NCBI GenBank assembly: GCA_903918645.1
Contig: CAIXFH010000005.1
Span: 1-35,602 of the forward strand
Length of the DNA: 35,602 nt
Source: an uncultured Actinomycetes bacterium
GTDB lineage: Bacteria; Actinomycetota; Actinomycetes; S36-B12; CAIYMF01
Direction: 5' to 3'
In this document: piece by piece, positions 23,369 through 31,010 of the stretch
Layout: each line of letters opens with the position of its first letter
Numbering within the stretch: position 1 is the stretch's first letter
The notes under the pieces: model-generated
The model's input: the letters and a program-made list of their open reading frames with translations, nothing else
Database searches by the model: none
What the model was told of the DNA's origin: nothing
Made by a program: the position numbers and the translations under genes

Positions 23369-24674
23369 CGCGTCAACATCGCGTACCCCCACTGCGTCTG
23401 TCGGCGGAGCTCGCAAGGGCAGCCGTCCAGCTCGCTACTCCGCGTTCGACATCTTCCGCCGCGGGGTTACTCACGCGGATTGGCCGCGCAGTTTCAACGA
23501 GCATGAGCTCAAGAAGTCGTATGACGTCGTCATCATCGGCGCCGGTGTACACGGCTTGGCGTGCGCTTACTACCTCGCGAAGAACCACGGCATCACCAAT
23601 GTCGCGGTGATCGAGAAGGCCTACATGGGCGGTGGTGGTTCCGGCCGCAACACCGCGATCATCCGGTCGAACTATCTGACCCCCGAAGGCGTGCGGTTCT
23701 ACGACCGGTCAGTCAAGCTCTACGAGGATCTCGCGGTTGACCTCAACTACAACGTCATGTTCTCGCAGCGCGGACACCTCACCCTCGCGCACAATGACGC
23801 ATCCTTGCGCACTATGCACTGGCGCGCAGAGGTCAACAAGCTGCAGGGCATCAACAGCTCGGTCATCGACGCCAAAGAGGTCGGCAAGATCGTCCCCTAC
23901 CTCGACGTCACCGACCACGCGCGTTACCCGATTCTCGGCGCCCTCTACCACCCGCCCGGCGGCATCATTCGCCACGATGCGGTCAACTGGGGCTACGCCC
24001 GCGCAGCCGGCCACCTCGGTGTTGAGATCCACCAGCAAACCGAGGTGCTCGGCATCGAGACCGCCGGCGGCAAGGTCACCGGCGTGCGCACCTCTCGCGG
24101 CAACATCTCTGCGCCAATCGTGGTGAACTGCACCGCCGGCTGGGCCTCAACCATCTGCGACATGGTCGATGTCAAGATGCCGCTGGTCACTCACCCACTG
24201 CAGGCTGCGGTCACCGAACCCGTCAAGGTGTTCCTACCCGCTGTGATCGTGTCGGGTTCACTGCACGTCTATGTGAGCCAGACCGACCGAGGCGAACTCG
24301 TCTTTGGGGCCAGCGTCGATCCCTACCCGTCCTACTCACTACGCGGATCACTCGAATTCACCGAGGGCCTGGCAACTCACATCCTGGAGTTGATCCCCTC
24401 GATCGGGTCGCTCAAGTTGCTGCGCCAATGGGCGGGCCTGTGTGACATGACCCCCGATTACTCACCGATTATGGGCATCACCCCGGTCGAAGGCTTCCTT
24501 GTCGACGTCGGCTGGGGTACCTACGGCTTCAAGGCCGGCCCAGTGTCCGGCGAGCAGATGGCGCAACTCGTCGCCACTGGTCGCACCCCTGAACTCATCG
24601 CTGCCTTCGACCTCGCTCGTTTCGCCGATGGACGTCTCGTCGGCGAAAAGGGTGCAGCGTCGGTCGGTCACTGA
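23349..24674 (+). CDS. mgdA: N-methylglutamate dehydrogenase subunit A (sarcosine oxidase beta-like)
   Basis: The 441-residue FAD/FMN protein matches the beta subunit of heterotetrameric sarcosine oxidase. RYSAFDIFRRG is at 29-39, the FAD site VVIIGAGVHG at 60-69, EKAYMGGGGSGRNTAIIRSNY follows, and RHDAVNWG could provide the covalent FMN His. It carries about 28 extra residues, rich in Ser, Thr and Ala, before RYSAF, where most relatives begin. ATG 23355 is a second possible start, both sharing GAAGG at 23341-23345. With subunits B-D it oxidises N-methylglutamate to glutamate and a one-carbon unit (formaldehyde or methylene-tetrahydrofolate). True sarcosine oxidase is the alternative; gmaS and mgsABC favour the N-methylglutamate role. 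Confidence 0.85.
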   Translation: MAMALGNASTSRTPTASVGGARKGSRPARYSAFDIFRRGVTHADWPRSFNEHELKKSYDVVIIGAGVHGLACAYYLAKNHGITNVAVIEKAYMGGGGSGRNTAIIRSNYLTPEGVRFYDRSVKLYEDLAVDLNYNVMFSQRGHLTLAHNDASLRTMHWRAEVNKLQGINSSVIDAKEVGKIVPYLDVTDHARYPILGALYHPPGGIIRHDAVNWGYARAAGHLGVEIHQQTEVLGIETAGGKVTGVRTSRGNISAPIVVNCTAGWASTICDMVDVKMPLVTHPLQAAVTEPVKVFLPAVIVSGSLHVYVSQTDRGELVFGASVDPYPSYSLRGSLEFTEGLATHILELIPSIGSLKLLRQWAGLCDMTPDYSPIMGITPVEGFLVDVGWGTYGFKAGPVSGEQMAQLVATGRTPELIAAFDLARFADGRLVGEKGAASVGH

Positions 24675-24687
24675 ATCGGAGTTGACG

Positions 24688-24981
24688 ATGCTTGTTATCG
24701 ATTGCCCATACTGCGGTCCCCGCAACAGCACCGAGTTCCGGCACGCCGGAGAGGCCGGGAAGTCGCGGGATGTCGCGAACTCCACGCCCGCCGAGTGGCG
24801 CCGCTACCTCTACGAGTTCAACAACCCGCTTGGTTGGGTTCGCGAGCACTGGTTCCACAGTTCCGGCTGCCGTCGCTACATCAGTTCCGAACGCCACACC
24901 GGTAACAACGAAGTTCGCTGGGTTGTCCCATTCGGCACACCGGCACCAAGCACGACCTCTGACAAGGAGACTGGCGCATGA
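24688..24981 (+). CDS. mgdB: N-methylglutamate dehydrogenase subunit B (sarcosine oxidase delta-like)
   Basis: This is a 97-residue zinc-binding subunit. Cys6 and Cys9 in IDCPYCGPRN, His57 and Cys61 in WFHSSGCRRY reproduce the CxxC...HxxxC zinc site of SoxD. EWRRYLYEFNNPLGW is strongly typical of the family. The length is normal (about 85-100). The ATG at 24688 lies 14 bases after the mgdA stop with CGGAG at 24677-24681; the open frame upstream of it lies inside mgdA. Its stop overlaps the mgdC start as ATGA. Confidence 0.9.
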   Translation: MLVIDCPYCGPRNSTEFRHAGEAGKSRDVANSTPAEWRRYLYEFNNPLGWVREHWFHSSGCRRYISSERHTGNNEVRWVVPFGTPAPSTTSDKETGA

Positions 24982-27779
24982 GCGCGTCGGGTAACTGGCG
25001 AATCGCACCCCAGCCTGGTGAAGTAATTGACCGTAGCCAGAAGGTGAACTTCACCTGGAACGGTTCACCCGCCAGCGGCTATGCCGGTGACACGATCGTG
25101 TCGGCCCTCATGGCATCCGGCGTGCGCGTGATGTCACGCAGCTTCAAGTACCACCGTCCGCGTGGAGTCATCACCGCCACCTTCTTCGACCCCAACTGCT
25201 CGTTTCAGGTCGGACAGGAACCCAACGTCCGTGGCGCTCACCGAATGGTGCGGAACGGCGATGACGTCAACGCGCAAAACGCTTGGCCGTCACTGAATTT
25301 CGACATTCGCGCAGCCAACCAGGTGGTCGGTCGATTCCTCGGCCCGGGGTTCTACTACAAGACCTTCATCAAGCCGCAGAAGTTGTGGCCCGCCTACCAG
25401 AAAGTCCTGTCGACGTTCGCGCCCGGCGGTGCTCCCCCTGCCATCGGCACCCCGCAGGAAATCTTCGATAAGCGATTCGTGCATCCCGATGTCCTCGTCG
25501 CTGGCGGCGGCCCCGCAGGTATGGCTGCCGCTATCGAAGCTGCGCGCACCGGCGCGAAGGTCATCCTCGTCGAGGAGGAGTACGAACTCGGCGGCCACCT
25601 GCGTTACGGCGGCACTGAATCGCTGGCCACGCTTGCAGCCCTTCGCGCTGAGGTCGCCAGCTTCGACAACATCGAGGTCCTCACCGACTCCGTCGTCTCG
25701 GGTCGGTATGACGACAACTGGGTCGGCGTCGTGCAGAGAAGCGGCATCTGGGCCAAGGAGCGCATGATCAAGGCCCGCGTGGGCACCTTGGTGGTTGCTG
25801 CCGGCCTGATCGAACGTCCCTATGTCTTCGAGGGCAACGATCTACCAGGCGTAATGCTGGCTACGGCCGCATTGCGTCTCATCGGGCTGCACGCCGTCAA
25901 GCCGGGCACATCGGCGGTCGTATTCACTGCCAACTCCACTGGCGACGAAGCGATCGAACGTCTTCGCGCCGCTGGTGTTTCGATTGCTCGAGTCTTGGAC
26001 GCACGCAAGGGCGAGAACGTCACGCGTGCACTCGGACGCGGACAGGTCAGCGGCGTTGAGGCCGGCGACGGCTCGAAGACGAGCGCCGATCTGCTCATCA
26101 CCGCAACCGGATGGACCGCACCCACGAGCCTGCTCAACATGGCGGGCGATCGACCCGTGTGGAACGCGGCCGGAGCAAGGTTCACCCCGAGCGAGTTGTT
26201 CCACTCGAGCGTTATGGCTGCCGGTGGCATCGTCGGCGATGGCACTACGGCTGAGCTCATCGCACATGGTCGGGCAGTCGGCATCGAAGCCGCTTCTCGA
26301 GCTCGCGGCGAAGCAGCCAAGCCGGTGGCGGCGTTGATTCCTGACGCGCACCCGGCCCTGTTCCAGAGCACCACAGTCGGATTCCTCGACCTGTCAGAGG
26401 ACGTCAAGAACAAGGACATCGTCTCAGCCGCGAAGGAGGGCTACGACTCCTCGGAGTTGGCCAAGCGCTTCACCACCTCGGCGATGGGCCCCTCACAGGG
26501 CAAGCTCGAGATGGTTAACACCATGGCCGTGCTCGCCGAGGCAACAGGCCGCGATTTCCAGAGCACCGGCACCACCGTGTGGCGCCCGCCGTACGCGCCG
26601 ATCAGCCTTGGGGCACTTGCGGGTCGAGTCTTCGAGCCCGACCGGGTCTCGCCGATGCAGCTCTGGCATGAGGCGCATGGTGCGAAGGACATGGTCGCTG
26701 CACAGTGGATTCGTCCTGAGCACTATGGGAATCCGCAGGCCGAGGCACTCAACGTCAGGTCTAACGTCGGCATCATCGACCTCACGCCTCTCGGCAAGCT
26801 GGACCTCCACGGGCCCGACATCGTCAAGCTGCTCAACCTTGCCTACACCAACACCTGGGATAACCTCGCTGTCGGTTCGGTGCGGTACGGCGTCATGTGC
26901 GCAGAAGACGGCGTAGTCATGGATGACGGCGTCACCGGTCGACTCGGTGACGACCACTACCTCATGACCACAACGTCGTCAGGTGCAGGGAATGTCTGGG
27001 ACTGGCTAGAGATGTGGTTGCAGACAGTGCACCGCGAATGGCAGGTCACGATCACGCCCGTCACTACTGCACTCGTCAGCATCAACGTCGCTGGCCCGAA
27101 CTCACGCGAACTGCTCAGCCGCATTACCGACATCGACCTAGATCCAGCGGTGTTTGGGTACATGAAGGTCAGGCAAGGCACAGTTGCTGGAGTTGCCGAC
27201 TGCATCGTCTGGCGCATTGGCTTCACCGGCGAACTCAGCTATGAGATCCACGTGCCAGCGTCGTATGGCCTGCACGTGTGGGAGACATTGCTCGAGGTCG
27301 GGAAAGACCTTGGTGTAGCGCCGTTTGGCATCGAGGCACAGCGCATCCTGCGTCTGGAGAAGGGCCACTTCATCGTGGGCCAGGACACCGATGGTCTGAC
27401 CCAGGCATACGAAGCTGGGCTCGGCGGTCTGGTCAAGCTCGCCAAGGAGGACTTCTCGGGTAAGCCCGAGTTGGTGTGGCAGGAAGCCCTCGCTGGTAAC
27501 TACTCGCACCTCGTTGCCGTGGAAACCGTTGACCCGCTTCTGGTTCCAGCGGAGGCCAGCCAGATCGTAGAGAACGGCAACGAGATCGTCGGCCGAATCA
27601 CCTCGAGCCGGATGTCGCCGACCCTGAAGCGATCGGTGTGCCTCGCCCACGTGCCGGCGTCACTGTCGACACCGGGTTCACGTCTGACCATCGTTTTGGA
27701 AAATGGCGATCGTGCCGCTGCCATTGTTCGCGAGGACCTCGCGTTCGTTGACCCTGAGGGAGTGCGTCTTCGTGGCTGA
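24978..27779 (+). CDS. mgdC: N-methylglutamate dehydrogenase subunit C (sarcosine oxidase alpha-like)
   Basis: This is a 933-residue multidomain subunit. Residues 1-110 form the ferredoxin-like domain without Fe-S cysteines (YAGDTIVSALMASGV, SFKYHRPRG). FYYKTF at about 125-130 leads to the dinucleotide-binding domain with VAGGGPAGMAAAIEAAR (174-190). The C-terminal half from about 570 is a GcvT-like tetrahydrofolate-binding domain (WIRPEHYG, IIDLTPLGKLDLHGPD, and the closing part near AFVDPEGVRLRG). The last suggests transfer of the one-carbon unit to folate. AAGGAGA at 24964-24970 precedes the start. It overlaps mgdB by 4 bases and mgdD by 8. Confidence 0.9.
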   Translation: MSASGNWRIAPQPGEVIDRSQKVNFTWNGSPASGYAGDTIVSALMASGVRVMSRSFKYHRPRGVITATFFDPNCSFQVGQEPNVRGAHRMVRNGDDVNAQNAWPSLNFDIRAANQVVGRFLGPGFYYKTFIKPQKLWPAYQKVLSTFAPGGAPPAIGTPQEIFDKRFVHPDVLVAGGGPAGMAAAIEAARTGAKVILVEEEYELGGHLRYGGTESLATLAALRAEVASFDNIEVLTDSVVSGRYDDNWVGVVQRSGIWAKERMIKARVGTLVVAAGLIERPYVFEGNDLPGVMLATAALRLIGLHAVKPGTSAVVFTANSTGDEAIERLRAAGVSIARVLDARKGENVTRALGRGQVSGVEAGDGSKTSADLLITATGWTAPTSLLNMAGDRPVWNAAGARFTPSELFHSSVMAAGGIVGDGTTAELIAHGRAVGIEAASRARGEAAKPVAALIPDAHPALFQSTTVGFLDLSEDVKNKDIVSAAKEGYDSSELAKRFTTSAMGPSQGKLEMVNTMAVLAEATGRDFQSTGTTVWRPPYAPISLGALAGRVFEPDRVSPMQLWHEAHGAKDMVAAQWIRPEHYGNPQAEALNVRSNVGIIDLTPLGKLDLHGPDIVKLLNLAYTNTWDNLAVGSVRYGVMCAEDGVVMDDGVTGRLGDDHYLMTTTSSGAGNVWDWLEMWLQTVHREWQVTITPVTTALVSINVAGPNSRELLSRITDIDLDPAVFGYMKVRQGTVAGVADCIVWRIGFTGELSYEIHVPASYGLHVWETLLEVGKDLGVAPFGIEAQRILRLEKGHFIVGQDTDGLTQAYEAGLGGLVKLAKEDFSGKPELVWQEALAGNYSHLVAVETVDPLLVPAEASQIVENGNEIVGRITSSRMSPTLKRSVCLAHVPASLSTPGSRLTIVLENGDRAAAIVREDLAFVDPEGVRLRG

Positions 27780-28395
27780 GTCATCTTTGTGGGCAACGCC
27801 GATCGCGCGTAGCCCCATCATGTTCGACGGACCCCACGAGGTCATCGACGGTTGGGAGGTGTCGACACGAACGTCGGAGTCCGCACTGACCATCGCCGAC
27901 GAGAGCCACGTCACCAAGGTTGTTGTCCGAGCCACTGACGGTCATCCGCTCAGCGCGTCAATGCCACCCTTCGGTCGCACCGCCGACGTCGGTGCAGCCC
28001 TGCACGTGGGATCTGCTCCCGGCGAGTGGTACCTCCTAGCGCGAGGCGCGACCCCCGAGTCGCTCATCGCCGCACTCCCCTTGGAGAGCACGGGTGAGTT
28101 CGCGTCGTGGGTCAATGTCACCCATGGCCGCGCGCTCATGCGAGTGACCGGAGCCGACACCACTCGTATGCTCGAGAAGCTATGCGCGGTGAATCTCGCG
28201 GACACGGTTTCTCCCAATCGCGCTGCCTTCCGGACGGCAATCGCCGGAGTCAACACCGATTTCATCCGAGATGACCGTGACGGCACGCTGTCGTATCTGA
28301 TTCACTGTGAACGCTCATCAGGCCAATACCTCTTCGGCGTTCTCATCGACGCGGGTCTCGAATTCGGAATCGATCCAGTCGGGGTAGCGCGCTAG
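27772..28395 (+). CDS. mgdD: N-methylglutamate dehydrogenase subunit D (sarcosine oxidase gamma-like)
   Basis: This is a 207-residue subunit of the SoxG type, a fast-evolving relative of GcvT. WVNVTHGRALMRVTGADT and LEKLCAVNLAD are the best-conserved parts. The proper start is the GTG at 27772, supported by GAGGGAG at 27756-27762; a start further upstream in the same frame would lie wholly inside mgdC. It completes the four-subunit enzyme in the usual beta-delta-alpha-gamma gene order. Only 21 bases separate it from the next small gene. Confidence 0.85.
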   Translation: MAESSLWATPIARSPIMFDGPHEVIDGWEVSTRTSESALTIADESHVTKVVVRATDGHPLSASMPPFGRTADVGAALHVGSAPGEWYLLARGATPESLIAALPLESTGEFASWVNVTHGRALMRVTGADTTRMLEKLCAVNLADTVSPNRAAFRTAIAGVNTDFIRDDRDGTLSYLIHCERSSGQYLFGVLIDAGLEFGIDPVGVAR

Positions 28396-28416
28396 TTCAC
28401 TCACGGTTGGAGTTCA

Positions 28417-28890
28417 GTGTTTCGTCGCGGCAGTAGGGCAGATGCGCAGCCCACGGAACACGTGTCGGTACTACTTGCCTCCACTGGTGGTGAGTTTCAC
28501 CCCGAGTCGATCCAGTTGTGCGCGAAGTTGGCAAACCGTGGCCCCGTCGGCGTGCTGATCATCGCTCGGATTTACGGATCATCTCTTGGTCTGCCAAACC
28601 CCGGGCTGCTGCCGACCAAACGAGAGCGCGAAGACGCACAAAAACGAGTGGACGCCGCCATCAAGGAATTGCGTCAACTCGGGGTGCGGGCCGATGGACA
28701 AATCATGATTACGCGAAACATCGCAGCCAGCATTTCCCGTGTGGCTAAAGCTCGTACGGCTAATCACGTCATCGTGGATGCACCAGCGCAGGGCCTGGTT
28801 CGTGGTTTCCTAGAAGGCAACTTCGAAGCGTCGGTTCGGCGTAAATTGAAGGGCACGGCTGAGGTGACGAGCGCTGCACGTCAGAAGTGA
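28417..28890 (+). CDS. UspA-like small protein
   Basis: The 157-residue protein resembles the universal stress protein fold. A first strand (HVSVLLASTG) is followed by an FHPESIQLCAKLA helix, a central strand VGVLIIARIYG, a basic helix (KREREDAQKRVDAAIKEL) and a last strand NHVIVDAP. The ATP-binding Gly-rich loop of UspA (GxxGxxxxxxxG[ST]) is not clear, so it may be a non-nucleotide-binding relative. The GTG at 28417 has GGAG at 28409-28412. It is the last gene of the mgs-mgd operon, and a link to formaldehyde stress is possible but only a guess. Family confidence is moderate. Confidence 0.65.
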   Translation: MFRRGSRADAQPTEHVSVLLASTGGEFHPESIQLCAKLANRGPVGVLIIARIYGSSLGLPNPGLLPTKREREDAQKRVDAAIKELRQLGVRADGQIMITRNIAASISRVAKARTANHVIVDAPAQGLVRGFLEGNFEASVRRKLKGTAEVTSAARQK

Positions 28891-28946
28891 TTCCGCGCTA
28901 GTGAAAGTGCGCACAAACGTCCAGCCAAATCACCTTCTTAAAATCC

Positions 28947-28975
28947 TTGACCGTGCCAGTGCGCTGCCCTAAGTT
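28947..28975 (+). promoter_or_regulatory. promoter of the APC permease
   Basis: TTGACC at 28947-28952 and TAAGTT at 28970-28975 are spaced by 17 bases, about 50 bases upstream of the permease start. This matches the housekeeping consensus well and is the best promoter in this gap. An inverted repeat, CTGCCC (28964-28969) and GGGCAG (28986-28991), brackets the -10 and may be an operator. Confidence 0.55.
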
Positions 28976-29026
28976 CGCGATATCGGGGCAGTTGTCGTGA
29001 TCATTGAACGCGACCTTGGAGGCACC

Positions 29027-30499
29027 ATGTCTACCGCAAGTCACGCAGGGGCAACCGGCGGATTGGCACGGACCACCAACTGGTGGGGAGCTTTCGTCAT
29101 CGGCCTGGCCGGCACCATTCTGGTCACGGGTATCGCCCCCTTCGCGGTGCAGGGAATGGGAGCAGCATCGATCTTCTGGATTGGCCTCAACACCCTCTTC
29201 GGGCTAGTGCTGTGCCTGTGTCTGGCAGAGATGGCCGTCATGTGGCCCGACCGCCACGGTGGGGTGCCCTCCTACGCGCAAGAATCCTTCACACCGTTGC
29301 TGGGCAAGCGCCGCGCGCACTGGCTCGGCGGCTTCGCTGGCTGGTCGTACTGGCTGGGCTGGTTCCCCGTCGCGCCGATCAACATGATCCTCGCCGCGTC
29401 CTACATCGTGGCGCTGTTCGGGCTCCCTGCAGGAGGTAGCTTCGACCTTCTGCACGCCATCGGTGGCACCCCGATCGGCGGGACCGTACTGATCATCGCC
29501 ATCGTGGGCATTCTGATCATGTACCTGCCCGCGCACTTCGGTCTCAACCTCGGCGCCCGATTCGCAACCGTGCTCGGTATCTTGTCGATGCTGCCACTGA
29601 CCGCTCTCGTACTGCTGCCCCTTGCCAAGCCAGGCAGCATCGACTGGACCAACATCACCGGATTCAGTCTCCCCGAAGGTGTCACCGGCTCACCCGCGTT
29701 CTACCTGGGCTGGGTCTTCCCCATCACATGGAGCGTCATCGCGATGGAGGCCGCGGCCTGCTACGTAGGTGAATGCCGCAATCCAGCCAGTGACGCGAAG
29801 ATCGCCATGACAGCCGAGGGCATCTACGGTGCGTTCATCTACATCATGACCCCGCTCGTGTTCGTCGGCGTCCTCGGTGCCGCCGACACCTACGACCCGT
29901 TGACCCTCTACACCGAGTTCGCCAACAAGCTCTTCGGGGATGCGCCCTGGGTGCAGTGGTTCATCGGTGTCCCGTTGATCCTGGCTCTCATGCTGAGCGT
30001 GCTCAACGCAATCATGGGTTGCGGTCGCTCACTGTGGCAGGCATCGGAAGACCGCGCCCTGCCGGAGTGGTTTGGCAAGGTCAACGCACACGGTGTGCCC
30101 GACCGCGCAATGATGTTCAACGTCGTTGCCTCGGTCCTGGTGGTCTTCATGGGATCACCACTCGTTATCTACATCTTCTCCAACGCCGGCTACCTGTTCG
30201 CCTGTGCCCTCGCGCTACTCGGCTACTTCGTGTACCGGCACATGCGTCCAGAAACCCCCCGCCCGTACCGTCTGCCAACGTTCATGAAGTGGGTCGCCTT
30301 GGCGATCTTCATCTTCTGGGCAGTCGTGTGGGCCTACGGCGGCTGGAACGCACCAAGCATCGTGGTGTCAGCGGATCAAGGCCCTGGCCTGTTCCTGATG
30401 GGCATCGTGATCATGCTGGTGTACATCCCGCTGCACCAGTGGCGCCGGTCAAGTGACCGCCGCAAGGGCATCGACACGGAGATGACAGCCGCTCTGTAA
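29027..30499 (+). CDS. APC-superfamily permease, possible amine or amino acid importer
   Basis: This 490-residue protein has about twelve hydrophobic segments of the amino acid-polyamine-organocation superfamily. GIAPFAVQGMGAASIFWIG lies in the first segments, AEMAVMWPDRHGGVPSYAQE resembles the family loop after segment two, and RALPEWFGKVNAHGVPDRAM is the conserved cytoplasmic loop late in the protein. The C-terminus is basic (RRSSDRRKG). ATG 29027 is chosen for GGAGG at 29018-29022; GTG 28997 is open but lacks a site. It stands alone between its own promoter and a strong terminator, right after the methylamine operon. It may therefore import methylamine, a methylated amino acid, glutamate or the substrate of the hyu operon; the sequence does not decide. 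Confidence 0.83.
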   Translation: MSTASHAGATGGLARTTNWWGAFVIGLAGTILVTGIAPFAVQGMGAASIFWIGLNTLFGLVLCLCLAEMAVMWPDRHGGVPSYAQESFTPLLGKRRAHWLGGFAGWSYWLGWFPVAPINMILAASYIVALFGLPAGGSFDLLHAIGGTPIGGTVLIIAIVGILIMYLPAHFGLNLGARFATVLGILSMLPLTALVLLPLAKPGSIDWTNITGFSLPEGVTGSPAFYLGWVFPITWSVIAMEAAACYVGECRNPASDAKIAMTAEGIYGAFIYIMTPLVFVGVLGAADTYDPLTLYTEFANKLFGDAPWVQWFIGVPLILALMLSVLNAIMGCGRSLWQASEDRALPEWFGKVNAHGVPDRAMMFNVVASVLVVFMGSPLVIYIFSNAGYLFACALALLGYFVYRHMRPETPRPYRLPTFMKWVALAIFIFWAVVWAYGGWNAPSIVVSADQGPGLFLMGIVIMLVYIPLHQWRRSSDRRKGIDTEMTAAL

Positions 30500-30509
30500 C
30501 AAGCCGTTA

Positions 30510-30553
30510 AACAAGTGGTGCCCTCGAGCTTTTGCTCGGGGGCACCACTTGTT
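30510..30553 (+). terminator. intrinsic terminator of the permease gene
   Basis: A 20-bp stem (30510-30529 with 30534-30553, beginning AACAAGTGGTGCCC, one G:U pair) has the loop TTTT and leads into TTTTCCC. It starts 11 bases after the permease stop. It is the strongest hairpin in the window and, being nearly symmetrical with A-rich flanks, may work in both directions. Confidence 0.85.
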
Positions 30554-31010
30554 TTCCCACTCGGCCACCGTCTCGGGCTGCTGCCTACTCAGCCCTCACC
30601 AAGACCGTGACCTCTCGTGATCACTTGTAAACCCTTCGAAGGCGCGTCGTGCCGCGACTAGTGGCTGGCGGGACGTTCGATCAGAAGGCCACTGGCTTGA
30701 ACACAGGCAAGTGGATCGACGAAGGCGCGTTCGCCGCGGCCCGTTGCTCAGATCGTCCCGTGCCACCCCAATCCCGGTCGATCCTGTCAAGCCTGAAAAA
30801 CACCGAGGCAGGAAGCGAAACTGCTACAGGTCACGTGCCCCATGGATCACCCTGTGGGCGAGTCACACCATCGTCGCTCGCCGCCGAATGCGTCCAGAAT
30901 CGACGCTCAGCCCGGAAGATCATTTGCTTATAAAACCTTGTGCGGATTGGAAGCACATGCTAGCGTCCGCCGCACCCAGAAGATCAACAACTGCCGAGGT
31001 GAGGTTCAGC
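30554..31010. other. 457-base stretch without a recognised gene
   Basis: Between the terminator and hyuA no convincing gene is visible. The hyuA frame stays open upstream to about 30711, but the translated part is low in recognisable content and rich in Arg and Pro. An overlapping frame at 30649-30933 (94 residues from a GTG) matches nothing I know. A weak promoter-like pair, TTGTGC (30938-30943), 17 bases, TAGCGT (30961-30966), lies just upstream of hyuA, and the AT-rich TTGCTTATAAAACC precedes it. Confidence 0.5.

Noticed and set aside
30711-31010. Upstream extension of hyuA by 100 codons
   Set aside because: Arg/Pro-rich and unlike any HyuA N-terminus; a well-spaced ribosome site supports GTG 31011 instead.
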